From Oscillospiraceae bacterium (lineage in GTDB: Bacteria > Bacillota > Clostridia > Oscillospirales > Ruminococcaceae), in NCBI GenBank assembly GCA_016303235.1, contig JAEDMB010000032.1, positions 1 through 16,145 on the forward strand: DNA of 16,145 bases, given 5' to 3'. The first letter of the stretch is position 1; the number at the start of each line of letters is the position of its first letter. The notes beneath the pieces were generated by a model. It was not told where the DNA came from. It saw only the letters and a program-made list of their open reading frames with translations, and searched no databases. Made by a program: the position numbers and the translations under genes. This document shows positions 1 to 7,676 of the stretch, piece after piece.

Positions 1-171
1 GAACTCAACGAAATTATATCAGATACAGACAGTACAGAATATTCAAACAGCGATATTCACATAATGGTATATGAAGAATCGCAGAAATTTTTCAACGGTG
101 ACTGTACTGCCGAAGAATGTGCCGAAGCTACTCAGAACAGAGTATCAATATATCTTTCCGAAAAACAGTAA
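1..171 (+). CDS. C-terminal fragment, probable extracellular solute-binding protein of an ABC transporter
   Basis: Frame 1 is open from the window edge to a TAA at 169-171, giving the last 56 residues of a protein whose start is outside the window. The tail has the pattern I associate with the end of family 1 sugar-type solute-binding lipoproteins in Ruminococcus: a helix ending in EE..KFF.GD, then TAEECAEATQNRVSIYLSE. Such proteins are lipid-anchored outside the membrane and hand ligand to an ABC permease. No lipobox or ligand-binding region is visible here, so the family call rests only on this tail, and the substrate cannot be stated. The stop lies 4 bases from the stop of the convergent oxidoreductase gene. 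Confidence 0.6.
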   Translation, partial: ELNEIISDTDSTEYSNSDIHIMVYEESQKFFNGDCTAEECAEATQNRVSIYLSEKQ

Positions 172-175
172 AAAT

Positions 176-1468
176 CTATAAATCCTTATTTGCAGGATTT
201 TCAAGAATATGTCCGTTTTCATCGAACCTTGAACCGTGACATGCACAATCCCATGAATGTTCGGAGCTGTTCCATTTCAAAGCACAGCCTAAATGCGTAC
301 ATCTTTTTGCAGAAAGCGTAAGCATATTTCTTAACGCTTCAAATCCGTTCACAAAAAGCTGGGGCTTTAAAATACTTCTTGAAGGGCTGAAAAGTTCCGC
401 AAACTGATTTTTCTTTCCGCAAATCATATCATTAAGTATCATTGCGGAAAGCATTGAACCTGTCATTCCCCACTTGTTAAACCCCGATGCAGTAAAAAGA
501 TACGGAGTATTGGAAGAATAATTTCCGATGTATGCAGTATTGTCAAGGCTCATGCAGTCCTGTGCCGACCAGAAACAATATTCTGCTGAATCGGGATAAT
601 AACGCTTTGAAAAATCTCTTAATTCATTCCAGCATTTACTCTGTTTACCCGTCCTATGACTTTCACCCCCGACAATAAGATAATTTTTATAGTTCCGGAA
701 AGAAAAGCCTTTTCCGCTTTCGTCAAGATATATTCCATTAAGATTTACAGCATTTTCAAGAGCAATCATATTAGAACGGTTCTGATATAATTTAAGAAAA
801 TAACTTCCGTGAGTGTTTATAAACGGGAAATGCGTTGCTATAATTATATATTTAGCAGTAACTGTTCCCGAATCCGTTATTGCAGTATTTCCCTTAACAT
901 CACGGACAAACGAATTTTCATAAACGGAAAGTCCCTTTGCAATTTCACCTCCAAATTTAAGAGGGTTAAACTGTGCCTGATTTGAAAATTTTACTGCTCC
1001 CGCCGTTTCAAACGGAAGCGGAATATTTTCACAGTATTCCGCATTAAAGCCTATTTTTTCACAAGCAGAAATTTCACGTTCAAGCTTTTCCCTGTCATCA
1101 AGAGAATATATATAGCTGTCCCTGTATTCAAAATCACAGCTGATATTTTTACAGAGATTTTCAAACATTTCAAACGCTGATTTATGTGCCTGAAGATACA
1201 GCCCTGCAGATTCGACACCCTTTTTTCGTATGAGCTTATTATATATAAGTCCGTGCTGAAATGTAATTTTTGCAGTCGTTCCCGATGTTGTACCGCTTAA
1301 AATTCTGTTTTTTTCAAGGAGAATACATTCAGCTCCTGAATTGCTTATTAAATATGCGGTCAGAATACCGGTCATTCCACCGCCTATAATCAGCACATCT
1401 GTACTGCGATTTCCCTTAAATTCCGGAAATGCCGGAAGTTCCGTATTTTTCTGCCATATTGATTCCAT
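176..1468 (-). CDS. FAD-dependent oxidoreductase (DAO fold) with C-terminal Rieske [2Fe-2S] domain
   Basis: The 430-residue protein starts with an FAD-binding Rossmann segment, VLIIGGGMTG (residues 25-34, GxGxxG at 29-34), followed by the acidic end of the second strand (LLEK). A D-amino-acid-oxidase-like substrate domain fills the middle. The last 41 residues form a Rieske motif: C390-T-H392 and C408-x-x-H411 (CTHLGC, then CACHGSRF), which should bind a 2Fe-2S cluster. This order matches the Bacillus YhfW-type family, whose substrate is unknown. Family members are often near 500 residues, so this is a short version. The protein is probably cytosolic, with no signal peptide. The start is supported by AGGGAG about 10 bases upstream on the minus strand. 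A -10-like TATAAT lies at 1500-1495, but I see no matching -35. The stop is TAG at 178-176. Confidence 0.85.
   Translation of the reverse strand: MESIWQKNTELPAFPEFKGNRSTDVLIIGGGMTGILTAYLISNSGAECILLEKNRILSGTTSGTTAKITFQHGLIYNKLIRKKGVESAGLYLQAHKSAFEMFENLCKNISCDFEYRDSYIYSLDDREKLEREISACEKIGFNAEYCENIPLPFETAGAVKFSNQAQFNPLKFGGEIAKGLSVYENSFVRDVKGNTAITDSGTVTAKYIIIATHFPFINTHGSYFLKLYQNRSNMIALENAVNLNGIYLDESGKGFSFRNYKNYLIVGGESHRTGKQSKCWNELRDFSKRYYPDSAEYCFWSAQDCMSLDNTAYIGNYSSNTPYLFTASGFNKWGMTGSMLSAMILNDMICGKKNQFAELFSPSRSILKPQLFVNGFEALRNMLTLSAKRCTHLGCALKWNSSEHSWDCACHGSRFDENGHILENPANKDL
180..201 (+). terminator. possible weak terminator for the solute-binding protein gene
   Basis: AAATCCT (180-186) can pair with AGGATTT (194-200) around a 7-base loop, followed by only a short T run. 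It lies inside the 3' end of the convergent minus-strand gene. The stem is A/T-rich and short, so this is a weak call. Confidence 0.25.
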
Positions 1469-1575
1469 ATATCATCTTCTCCCTTTCTGTATTTATTATA
1501 TCTTTTTTGATGATATATATTCCCTGTGAATAATTTTAACCGTCAGGACAGATAATATTGATGAGGTGATTTATT

Positions 1576-1857
1576 ATGCCAAAAAAAGGTATGAGCCGTC
1601 CCGAATATACGCATACCCAGCCAAGAAATGACGTTCCGCCTGTTCCCGAAATTCAGGGAAAGGCTAAACATTCCAAAGCAAAAGCGAATCCCATTATAGC
1701 AGGTACTGAACCGCCTTATCTTAAAGTATACCATTCTTCTGCACCTTATTCGCTTAAAGAAAAACCCATTTCAGATGCTTACCCTGTAATAGACAACGAC
1801 CTTGCAAGGGATAATATTGAAAATGATATTCCCTCTGCCGATTTGCAGGATTTATAA
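1576..1857 (+). CDS. small hypothetical polar protein (93 aa)
   Basis: I do not recognise a characterised family. The product is basic in its first half (MPKKGMSRPEY; KAKHSKAKAN) and acidic at its end (DNDLARDNIENDIPSADL). It is rich in Pro and Lys, has no Cys or Trp, no membrane segment and no signal peptide, and is probably largely unstructured. The gene is credible because GAGGTGA (1563-1569) sits 6 bases before the ATG and a strong intrinsic terminator follows 7 bases after the stop, so it looks like a monocistronic unit. It is divergent from the Rieske oxidoreductase. The 107-base intergenic region shows no convincing -35/-10 pair for it. The opposite-strand reading frame over the same bases has no ribosome binding site and is ignored. 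Confidence 0.75.
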   Translation: MPKKGMSRPEYTHTQPRNDVPPVPEIQGKAKHSKAKANPIIAGTEPPYLKVYHSSAPYSLKEKPISDAYPVIDNDLARDNIENDIPSADLQDL

Positions 1858-1864
1858 AAAAATG

Positions 1865-1893
1865 CCGTCCGGAACTTTTTCCGGACGGTTTTT
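1865..1893 (+). terminator. strong intrinsic terminator after the small hypothetical gene
   Basis: CCGTCCGGAA (1865-1874) pairs perfectly with TTCCGGACGG (1879-1888) around the 4-base loop CTTT, followed by five Ts. An A run precedes the stem, so it could also work in the minus direction. It insulates the small gene from the WYL genes. Confidence 0.93.
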
Positions 1894-1896
1894 CTC

Positions 1897-1925
1897 TTGA
1901 AATAGATAATAAAATATGCTATAAT
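1897..1925 (+). promoter_or_regulatory. sigma-A promoter of the WYL regulator pair
   Basis: The -35 is TTGAAA (1897-1902), the spacer is 17 bases, and the -10 is TATAAT (1920-1925) preceded by TG at 1917-1918 (extended -10). Transcription should start near 1932, giving a leader of about 26 bases before the ATG at 1958. GGAGTGA at 1942-1948 is the ribosome binding site. Confidence 0.85.
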
Positions 1926-1957
1926 ATACAAAAAAATATCGGGAGTGATTTTATTTT

Positions 1958-3202
1958 ATGGGCAATTCTTTTTCCGAACTTATAAAGAATTTCGACAAGA
2001 CACGTGATTATATGCGTGACTTTTACATATACGGATTCAAAACAAGAAATGATTTTCAGTATAAATCCCTCCGGACATACGATGACGAACGCAGAAGGAT
2101 TGAAAGCTGGCTCGGAGATTTTATAAAATTCAGCAATTCAAAAAAGGGAAAGCAGATTTCAATATCGTGCGACAGCAGTAAAATTGAAGAAAATCCGCTT
2201 TACAACGCTTACAGATGCAAGAGCTTTACCAAAAATGATATACAGCTTCATTTTTTTCTGCTTGATATTCTCGAAGAAGATAATTTTATGTCGCTTAATG
2301 AAATTACGGACAGAATACTTGATGATTTTGAAGTTAATTTCGATACCCAGACCGTACGCCTTAAGCTTAATGAATACATAAAGGAGGGTATAATTATATC
2401 AAAAAAGCAGGGGCGTTCGCTTTTATATGCAAAATCTCCCGACAGCTTTCATAAGCTTGCCGGAAAGGATTCAGATAAAATTACGGATATGATTAAATTC
2501 TTTTCGGAGTCTGCACCTTTCGGAATTATCGGGAATTATATTCTTAAATCACTTGATAAAATAAATAATCTCTTTCTGATAAAGCATAATTTCATAGTAC
2601 ATACTCTTGAAGATAATATTCTGCTTTCGCTTTGTCAGGCAATTGACGGAAAAAATTATGTAGACCTTGTAAATTATGGAAAAAGCCATAAAAAAACTGA
2701 AATAAAATGTCTGCCTGTGAAAATACATGTTTCAACGCAGACAGGCAGACGCTATATTATAGTATATTGTGCAAAATACAAACGCTTTTCGGCTCTGAGG
2801 CTTGACTATATAAAAAGCGTTGATATTCTTGAAGTATGTCCCGAATATGATTATTATCTTGAAAAATATCATAAAAATGCCGTTTACTGCTGGGGAACTT
2901 CATTCGGTGCAAAGCGTCCTAAGGAGGGTATCGAATATATAAAAATGACTCTCCATATAGATGAACAGAATGAAAAATTTATTATTGACCGCCTTAAGCG
3001 TGAAGGCAGAAACGGTTCTGTCGAAAAAACAGCAGAAAATACTTTCTGCTATTACGGCGAATTTTTTGATGTTTCGGAGCTTTCCCCGTGGATTAAGACT
3101 TTCACCGGCAGAATTGTAAAGCTTGAAAGCAACAACAAACAGGTTGAAAATCGTTTTTACTCTGATATAAGAAAAATGCGGAAAATGTATGAGGTGAAAT
3201 AA
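1958..3202 (+). CDS. WYL-domain transcriptional regulator with winged HTH
   Basis: The product has 414 residues. Residues about 1-80 are a charged helical lead. Residues about 92-165 look like a winged helix (helix with SLNEITDRIL, recognition-type helix around TQTVRLKLNEYIKEG, then a wing). Residues about 215-293 form a WYL-type Sm-like barrel (ILLSLCQAIDGKNYVDL through FSALRLDYIKSVDILE), and residues 318-414 resemble the C-terminal WCX extension. The name-giving W-Y-L tripeptide reads Y-I-I here (RRYIIVY), while the LDYI end of the domain is kept. WYL proteins are ligand-responsive DNA-binding regulators, several of which control defence or DNA-damage genes. This gene and the following WYL gene are separated by 1 base, directly upstream of the five-gene MoxR/VWA operon, their most likely target. 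The ligand is unknown. Confidence 0.85.
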   Translation: MGNSFSELIKNFDKTRDYMRDFYIYGFKTRNDFQYKSLRTYDDERRRIESWLGDFIKFSNSKKGKQISISCDSSKIEENPLYNAYRCKSFTKNDIQLHFFLLDILEEDNFMSLNEITDRILDDFEVNFDTQTVRLKLNEYIKEGIIISKKQGRSLLYAKSPDSFHKLAGKDSDKITDMIKFFSESAPFGIIGNYILKSLDKINNLFLIKHNFIVHTLEDNILLSLCQAIDGKNYVDLVNYGKSHKKTEIKCLPVKIHVSTQTGRRYIIVYCAKYKRFSALRLDYIKSVDILEVCPEYDYYLEKYHKNAVYCWGTSFGAKRPKEGIEYIKMTLHIDEQNEKFIIDRLKREGRNGSVEKTAENTFCYYGEFFDVSELSPWIKTFTGRIVKLESNNKQVENRFYSDIRKMRKMYEVK

Positions 3203-3203
3203 T

Positions 3204-4157
3204 ATGGAGCTTTTTTCTGAAATATACAGTGCATACTACAATGCAGTATCAAAAATTCTTTCATTAAAAAATCTTTCAAAAAAAGATATGATAAAAATAA
3301 TAAACGAAAAGGCTTTTTCTGAATCCTCGCTGTATATTATGCCGAGAATATGCGATGAATGGAAACTTGTTTCAGAAAAAAACGGAATATATAATTCGAG
3401 GCTGAAAAATATTCCTTCTATACCTCTCACAGCAATACAGAAAAGATGGATTAAAGCAGTTATTTCGGATAAAAGGGCAAGGCTTTTTATAGATGATGAT
3501 ATAATATCCCGCCTTTCGGAATCGCTTGAAGATGTAAAGCCCCTTTTCAGTCAGAAGAACTTTCTGTTTTTTGACAGGTTTTCTGACGGCGATGATTTTA
3601 CAAATCCGGATTATATAAGATTTTTCAGAATTATAAAAAATGCCGTTTCTGAAAGAAAAATTCTTGAAATATCTTTTATATCTTCCCGAAAAAACAATAT
3701 TACTCATAAATTTTTACCGCTTAAGCTTGAATATTCTCCGAAAAACGATAAATTCAGAGTGATTTCGGCAATAGTCTCGCATGGAATAATAAAAGAGCAT
3801 TTTGTTATAAATATTTCAAGAATTACTGGTATAAAGGATACAGGAAAAATTTTTGAAAAAGAAATTCCCGAAAATTCAAATTGCTGTAATTCCGTATGCG
3901 TTGAGGTTTCCTCCGAAAGAAACGGCGTTGAACGTTTTATGCTCGAATTTGCAGGATATGAAAAAGTTACTGAATTTAACGAGGAATCCGGAAAGTGTAC
4001 TGCTGAAATATGGTACAGCAAATCCGATGAAACTGAGCTTTTAATACGCCTTTTGTCATTCGGAAGTGTTCTTGAAATAAAATCGCCCGAATATTTCCGG
4101 AATCTCGCTCGTGAACGGATTGAAAAACAATGTGATTTTTTTACAAAAAACCATTGA
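3204..4157 (+). CDS. second WYL-domain regulator-like protein, no clear HTH
   Basis: This 317-residue protein starts 1 base after the preceding stop, with GAGGTGA (3190-3196) 7 bases before the ATG. Residues about 1-100 are helical (MELFSEIYSAYYNAV; PLTAIQKRWIKAVISDKRARLF) and show no clear helix-turn-helix. Residues about 137-214 fit a degenerate WYL barrel (IIKNAVSERKILEISF ... HFVINISRITGI). Residues 225-310 resemble a WCX extension. The W-Y-L position reads F-R-V, so ligand recognition may differ from its neighbour's. It may act as a heteromeric partner of the first WYL protein, with DNA binding supplied by that partner; this is inference. The stop codon overlaps the -35 box of the next promoter, so transcription of the two units is physically linked. 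Confidence 0.78.
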   Translation: MELFSEIYSAYYNAVSKILSLKNLSKKDMIKIINEKAFSESSLYIMPRICDEWKLVSEKNGIYNSRLKNIPSIPLTAIQKRWIKAVISDKRARLFIDDDIISRLSESLEDVKPLFSQKNFLFFDRFSDGDDFTNPDYIRFFRIIKNAVSERKILEISFISSRKNNITHKFLPLKLEYSPKNDKFRVISAIVSHGIIKEHFVINISRITGIKDTGKIFEKEIPENSNCCNSVCVEVSSERNGVERFMLEFAGYEKVTEFNEESGKCTAEIWYSKSDETELLIRLLSFGSVLEIKSPEYFRNLARERIEKQCDFFTKNH

Positions 4158-4182
4158 CGGCAGGAATTTTTTATGATATAAT
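4154..4182 (+). promoter_or_regulatory. promoter of the SWIM/MoxR/DUF5682/VWA operon
   Basis: The -35 is TTGACG (4154-4159), overlapping the TGA stop of the second WYL gene. The spacer is 17 bases and the -10 is TATAAT (4177-4182) with TG at 4174-4175 (extended -10). The expected start is near 4189, giving a leader of about 48 bases. No terminator lies between the WYL genes and this operon, so read-through from the WYL promoter is also possible. Confidence 0.82.
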
Positions 4183-4186
4183 CATA
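4172..4186. promoter_or_regulatory. inverted repeat over the -10 box, candidate operator
   Basis: TATGAT (4172-4177), a 3-base spacer, then ATCATA (4181-4186) form a perfect 6-base dyad centred on the -10 element. A repressor bound here would block RNA polymerase, and one of the WYL proteins encoded just upstream is the natural candidate. Short A/T dyads arise by chance, and the extended -10 sequence contributes part of it. Confidence 0.4.
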
Positions 4187-4218
4187 TAAGAACAACAGTT
4201 TTTTAAATATATCAAACG

Positions 4219-4224
4219 AAAGGA
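4219..4224 (+). promoter_or_regulatory. ribosome binding site deciding the SWIM gene start
   Basis: AAAGGA touches the in-frame ATG at 4225 with no spacing, which argues against that codon. The ATG at 4237 lies 12 bases downstream. The next gene in the operon has the same layout (AAAGGA 5681-5686, ATG 11 bases later at 5698), which supports 4237. Confidence 0.7.
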
Positions 4225-4236
4225 ATGATTTTTTTA

Positions 4237-5673
4237 ATGCCCACAGCAGATATTATTACAGAGGATTTTATCAATTCAGTTGCCCCGAATACTTCAGCAA
4301 TATCAAATGCACAGAAAATTTCACGCACAGGAGGTTTTATAAAACTTTCCCGTTCGGAAGACAAAACACTTATTTTCGGAGAATGTAAGGGAAGCGGTAA
4401 AAATCCCTATTATTCATCAGCTGACTTTTCCGGAGATTCCCCCGTTTTCAGATGTTCCTGTCCAAGCAGACAAATTCCCTGTAAGCACTGCCTTGCCATT
4501 ATGTTCGACTGGCTTGCCGGAAAGGATTTCAGCGTTGAAGATGTTCCGGAGGATATCGCAAGAAAACGTTCAAAACTTGAGGCGAAAAAAAATCCTCAGG
4601 AAGATACTCCCGAAAAAGCCGAAAAGAAAAAGAAATCTGCTTTATCTACTGCTAAGAAAAAGCTTAAAAAACAGCTTGAAGGTCTTGAGCTTGCCGAAAA
4701 TTTCGTTAAGGATATTCTCGAAAGAGGTGTATCATCTATAAATTCAACTTCGGCAACACAGTATAACAGCCTTGCAAAACAGCTCGGCGACTATTATCTC
4801 CCCGAACCTCAGGCTATTATGTATAAAATTATAAGTTCCGCACAAAAGCTCTCTGCAAATCCCAATGACAGCCAGATAAATGAAATTGTCAGCCTTTGCG
4901 TAAAACTTTCATCTACCGTTAAGAAAAGCCGTGAATATATAAATTCAAAGCTTGAAAGCGGTGAAGTTCTTCCGGAGGATAATATATTATATGAGGCTAT
5001 GGGCGGTGTATGGAAATTAACCCAGCTGAAAGAAATAGGTCTTTACAAGGAAAATGCCGAAATTATTCAGCTTTCATTTGCCGTGTTATTCGATGAAATC
5101 CACAAAGCTGAAATCGATTTCGCATACTGGATTGATATTGATACAGGCGAAATTTTCAAGACAAAAAATATTCGTCCTCTGCGTGCAATGGGATATATAA
5201 AAGAGGAAAATTCCGCATTCGGCGTACATAAAATAAAGGAACTCTACCGCTATCCCGCAAATATCAATAACCGCATACGCTGGGAAAGTGCCGAAATTTC
5301 AGAACCGACTCCCGATATATACAAAACTATAATTTCAAAAGCTGAAAAATCTATCGGTGATGCAGTAAAAAAGGCTAAAAACGAACTTAAAAACACACTT
5401 TCCGAAAATACTGTCGCCGTATTGATTCCGTTTGATTCCGTTGAATATTCGGTATCTGATAAAAAAAGCGTTCTGAAATACGGTTCTGAATCAATTAAAC
5501 TCGCTCCAAATGAAAATTATTCCGATACATGCAATACAGTAGCCGTTCTTAACAGCGAACACCTCAAAAATTCATCAATGTTCGGTGAGCTTTTCTATAA
5601 TCCCGATGACCGCAGAATTTATCTCTGTCCGCTTGCCGTAATAAGTCAGAATGGTATCATAAGGCTTAACTAA
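4237..5673 (+). CDS. SWIM zinc-finger domain protein
   Basis: From the ATG at 4237 the product has 478 residues. The SWIM finger is complete: C73-S-C75 and C82-K-H84 (FRCSCP then CKHCLAI), the CxCx(n)CxH pattern that binds zinc and contacts DNA or protein. A Lys-rich stretch (about 110-145) leads into a probable coiled coil (KKLKKQLEGLELAENFVKDIL). The remaining 320 residues are helical with no family I can name. It is the first gene of a co-directional five-gene operon that also encodes a MoxR ATPase, a DUF5682 protein and a VWA protein. I know such gene sets from other bacteria only as uncharacterised neighbourhoods. A likely job is target or substrate recognition for the complex (inference). 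An ATG at 4225 would add 4 residues but has no usable ribosome binding site. Confidence 0.85.
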   Translation: MPTADIITEDFINSVAPNTSAISNAQKISRTGGFIKLSRSEDKTLIFGECKGSGKNPYYSSADFSGDSPVFRCSCPSRQIPCKHCLAIMFDWLAGKDFSVEDVPEDIARKRSKLEAKKNPQEDTPEKAEKKKKSALSTAKKKLKKQLEGLELAENFVKDILERGVSSINSTSATQYNSLAKQLGDYYLPEPQAIMYKIISSAQKLSANPNDSQINEIVSLCVKLSSTVKKSREYINSKLESGEVLPEDNILYEAMGGVWKLTQLKEIGLYKENAEIIQLSFAVLFDEIHKAEIDFAYWIDIDTGEIFKTKNIRPLRAMGYIKEENSAFGVHKIKELYRYPANINNRIRWESAEISEPTPDIYKTIISKAEKSIGDAVKKAKNELKNTLSENTVAVLIPFDSVEYSVSDKKSVLKYGSESIKLAPNENYSDTCNTVAVLNSEHLKNSSMFGELFYNPDDRRIYLCPLAVISQNGIIRLN

Positions 5674-5697
5674 TTTAAAGAAAGGATTGATTTTTTA

Positions 5698-7674
5698 ATG
5701 GATATAAAACCGTTCTACGAACTGCGAAATCGTCTTTACTGTACGGCATCGGCAGGCTGTTCAGCCGTGAATGAGGATTTCAGACTTAAACGTGCCGTTG
5801 AAAATTTTCAGACTTTAGCAAGTGTAAACAAAGCTTTCGGAAAACTTTATGCTATGTGCGGAAAGCTTTTTGAATCGGATAACGTTTCATCACTTCTTGC
5901 CGACTGCATAGCTCTTGCGGACGCTCTTGCCGTTACTCAGGGAACTTTCAATGTTTCAGATGAAACACTTCCCTATGAAAACAATACGGATATAAAACCG
6001 CTTAATATATATTATTCGGAATATCATAATATAATCGAAATGATTTCAAATCCGAGCAAATACACAAATCTCCGGACTCTTAACGGCAAACAGTTGCAGT
6101 TTATATATGACCCCCGATTCCTTTCGCTTTTCCTTAAAAAATTAAAAGAAGGCACTAACAGCGAATATTTCGGAGAATTTGCATATACCGTTTGCAGAAG
6201 CTACGGAAAAAGCATTGTTCCGGCTCTTAAAAACTTTGTTGACTTATCCAATACCAAAGCCAACGGAAATATAGTAAAATATATATCCGATATATGCGGT
6301 GCCGATGAAAATGACTGGTATCTTGAGCTTGCACTCAATGAGGAAATTTCCCCGAGTATAAGGGAAAACGCAATAAAGGCTCTTGCATATTGCCCCGAAA
6401 ATACCGATACACTTCTTGAACTCTACCGCACTCAGAAAGGAAAAGTTAAAAACGCTTCAATTTATGCACTTGCGGTTATAAGTCCTCCCGAAGCCGAGCC
6501 TATATGGGAAAAAATGACTAAAAACCCCGAAAAGTTCGCAAAATCCAATATGGATTATATTTCACTCTCAAAAAGCAGAATATGTCTTGAATTTGCTGAT
6601 AAATATGTAAGTCAGATTGCCGAAAAGCTTGAAAGTGTTACGAAACAGGAGTCATATCAGGTCGCTTACGACTTTATTTCAGCCTGTGAAATGTTCGCAA
6701 ACAAGCCCGATGCAGAGGAATTTATTGTTAAGGTACTCGATTTCAAGAAAAATTCAAAAAATTTCAGGAATGTATATGATGAAAAGACATACTGTGCTTT
6801 TGAAGTAATGATGATAAAAAATGTAATTAATCACCCTGATGAACCGAAATTCAGAGAGCTTGCAACAAATCTCTATGAATACGACAAAAAAGCCTTTTTT
6901 TCTTCAGAATTTTTTATAAGGCTTCTTGAAAATCCCGATACTGCTTTTGATTTCCTTAAAGATATCAATCATGAACAGCGTAATATAATTACAGATATAC
7001 TGGGAAATATCTGGTATTCAAGGTCTGAAAGAAAATACTATATCAACGTTGGAATAAACAGAACCGATTCAAGACAAAATGCCGTTCCCGTATTTGAAAA
7101 AATGCCCGAAAGTATTCTGAAATTCCTTACAGATAAATCCTTTATGGAAAGCAGTTTCACTGAAAAGGCTCTCAAGCTCCTTGAAAGTGTCGGAAAAAAG
7201 AAAACGACTGTACAGGAAGAAAATTCCGAACATTGCGAAAAAATTACAAGGCTTTTATATAATCTTATCGAAAACGAAAACTGCTCCCCTGATGATTCTG
7301 AACGCATTAAAAAATATACCTGTGAATTTGTTTTTGATACCGTTCATAAATATCCCTCATCATTTGCAATTATCCTTATAGGAAAGATGTTCAGAAACGA
7401 ACCGCCCGAAAAATACAGAGATATATTTTATGACTATGTTTCATATATGATGAGCGAAAACAATCATAATTACAGATATTATGTTATAAGTTCAAGCATA
7501 CAGTATTTTGATAATTTCCCTCTTTCCGATGATGACAAACTAAAGGAACTTATCAAAATTGAAAAACTGGCAGAATACATCTTCAGAGAAAATAAATACC
7601 CAGCTCACCAAAAGCGTGAACTTGACCTGCTTAAAGAATATATTAAAAAATACAGTGCGAAAGGAAATAATTAA
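5698..7674 (+). CDS. large helical, HEAT-repeat-like protein of unknown function
   Basis: The product is 658 residues, with AAAGGA at 5681-5686. No catalytic motif, signal peptide or membrane segment is visible. Residues about 205-275 read like HEAT/Armadillo-type helix pairs (SIRENAIKALAYCPENTDTL, then KVKNASIYALAVISPPEAEP), and the rest is rich in amphipathic helices, suggesting an alpha-solenoid scaffold. In related loci the position between the SWIM gene and the MoxR gene is often held by a DUF5691-type protein. I cannot tell whether this is a divergent member of that family or a replacement. The gene lies 24 bases after the SWIM gene, and its stop is 2 bases before the MoxR start, so the three are co-transcribed. 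It may hold the complex together or bind the target (inference). Confidence 0.72.
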   Translation: MDIKPFYELRNRLYCTASAGCSAVNEDFRLKRAVENFQTLASVNKAFGKLYAMCGKLFESDNVSSLLADCIALADALAVTQGTFNVSDETLPYENNTDIKPLNIYYSEYHNIIEMISNPSKYTNLRTLNGKQLQFIYDPRFLSLFLKKLKEGTNSEYFGEFAYTVCRSYGKSIVPALKNFVDLSNTKANGNIVKYISDICGADENDWYLELALNEEISPSIRENAIKALAYCPENTDTLLELYRTQKGKVKNASIYALAVISPPEAEPIWEKMTKNPEKFAKSNMDYISLSKSRICLEFADKYVSQIAEKLESVTKQESYQVAYDFISACEMFANKPDAEEFIVKVLDFKKNSKNFRNVYDEKTYCAFEVMMIKNVINHPDEPKFRELATNLYEYDKKAFFSSEFFIRLLENPDTAFDFLKDINHEQRNIITDILGNIWYSRSERKYYINVGINRTDSRQNAVPVFEKMPESILKFLTDKSFMESSFTEKALKLLESVGKKKTTVQEENSEHCEKITRLLYNLIENENCSPDDSERIKKYTCEFVFDTVHKYPSSFAIILIGKMFRNEPPEKYRDIFYDYVSYMMSENNHNYRYYVISSSIQYFDNFPLSDDDKLKELIKIEKLAEYIFRENKYPAHQKRELDLLKEYIKKYSAKGNN

Positions 7675-7676
7675 TT

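Noticed and set aside
1469..1575. Divergent promoter pair between the Rieske gene and the small hypothetical gene
   Set aside because: A -10-like box exists on the minus strand (1500-1495), and loose TTGATG/GATAAT matches exist on the plus strand, but no -35/-10 pair has good spacing.
3704..4195. Long minus-strand frames opposite the second WYL gene (also 3372-3707)
   Set aside because: No ribosome binding site, odd composition (long Ser/Phe runs), and complete overlap with well-supported plus-strand domains.
4225..4236. ATG at 4225 as the SWIM gene start
   Set aside because: AAAGGA abuts it with no spacing. The sister gene at 5698 uses the same layout with the later ATG.
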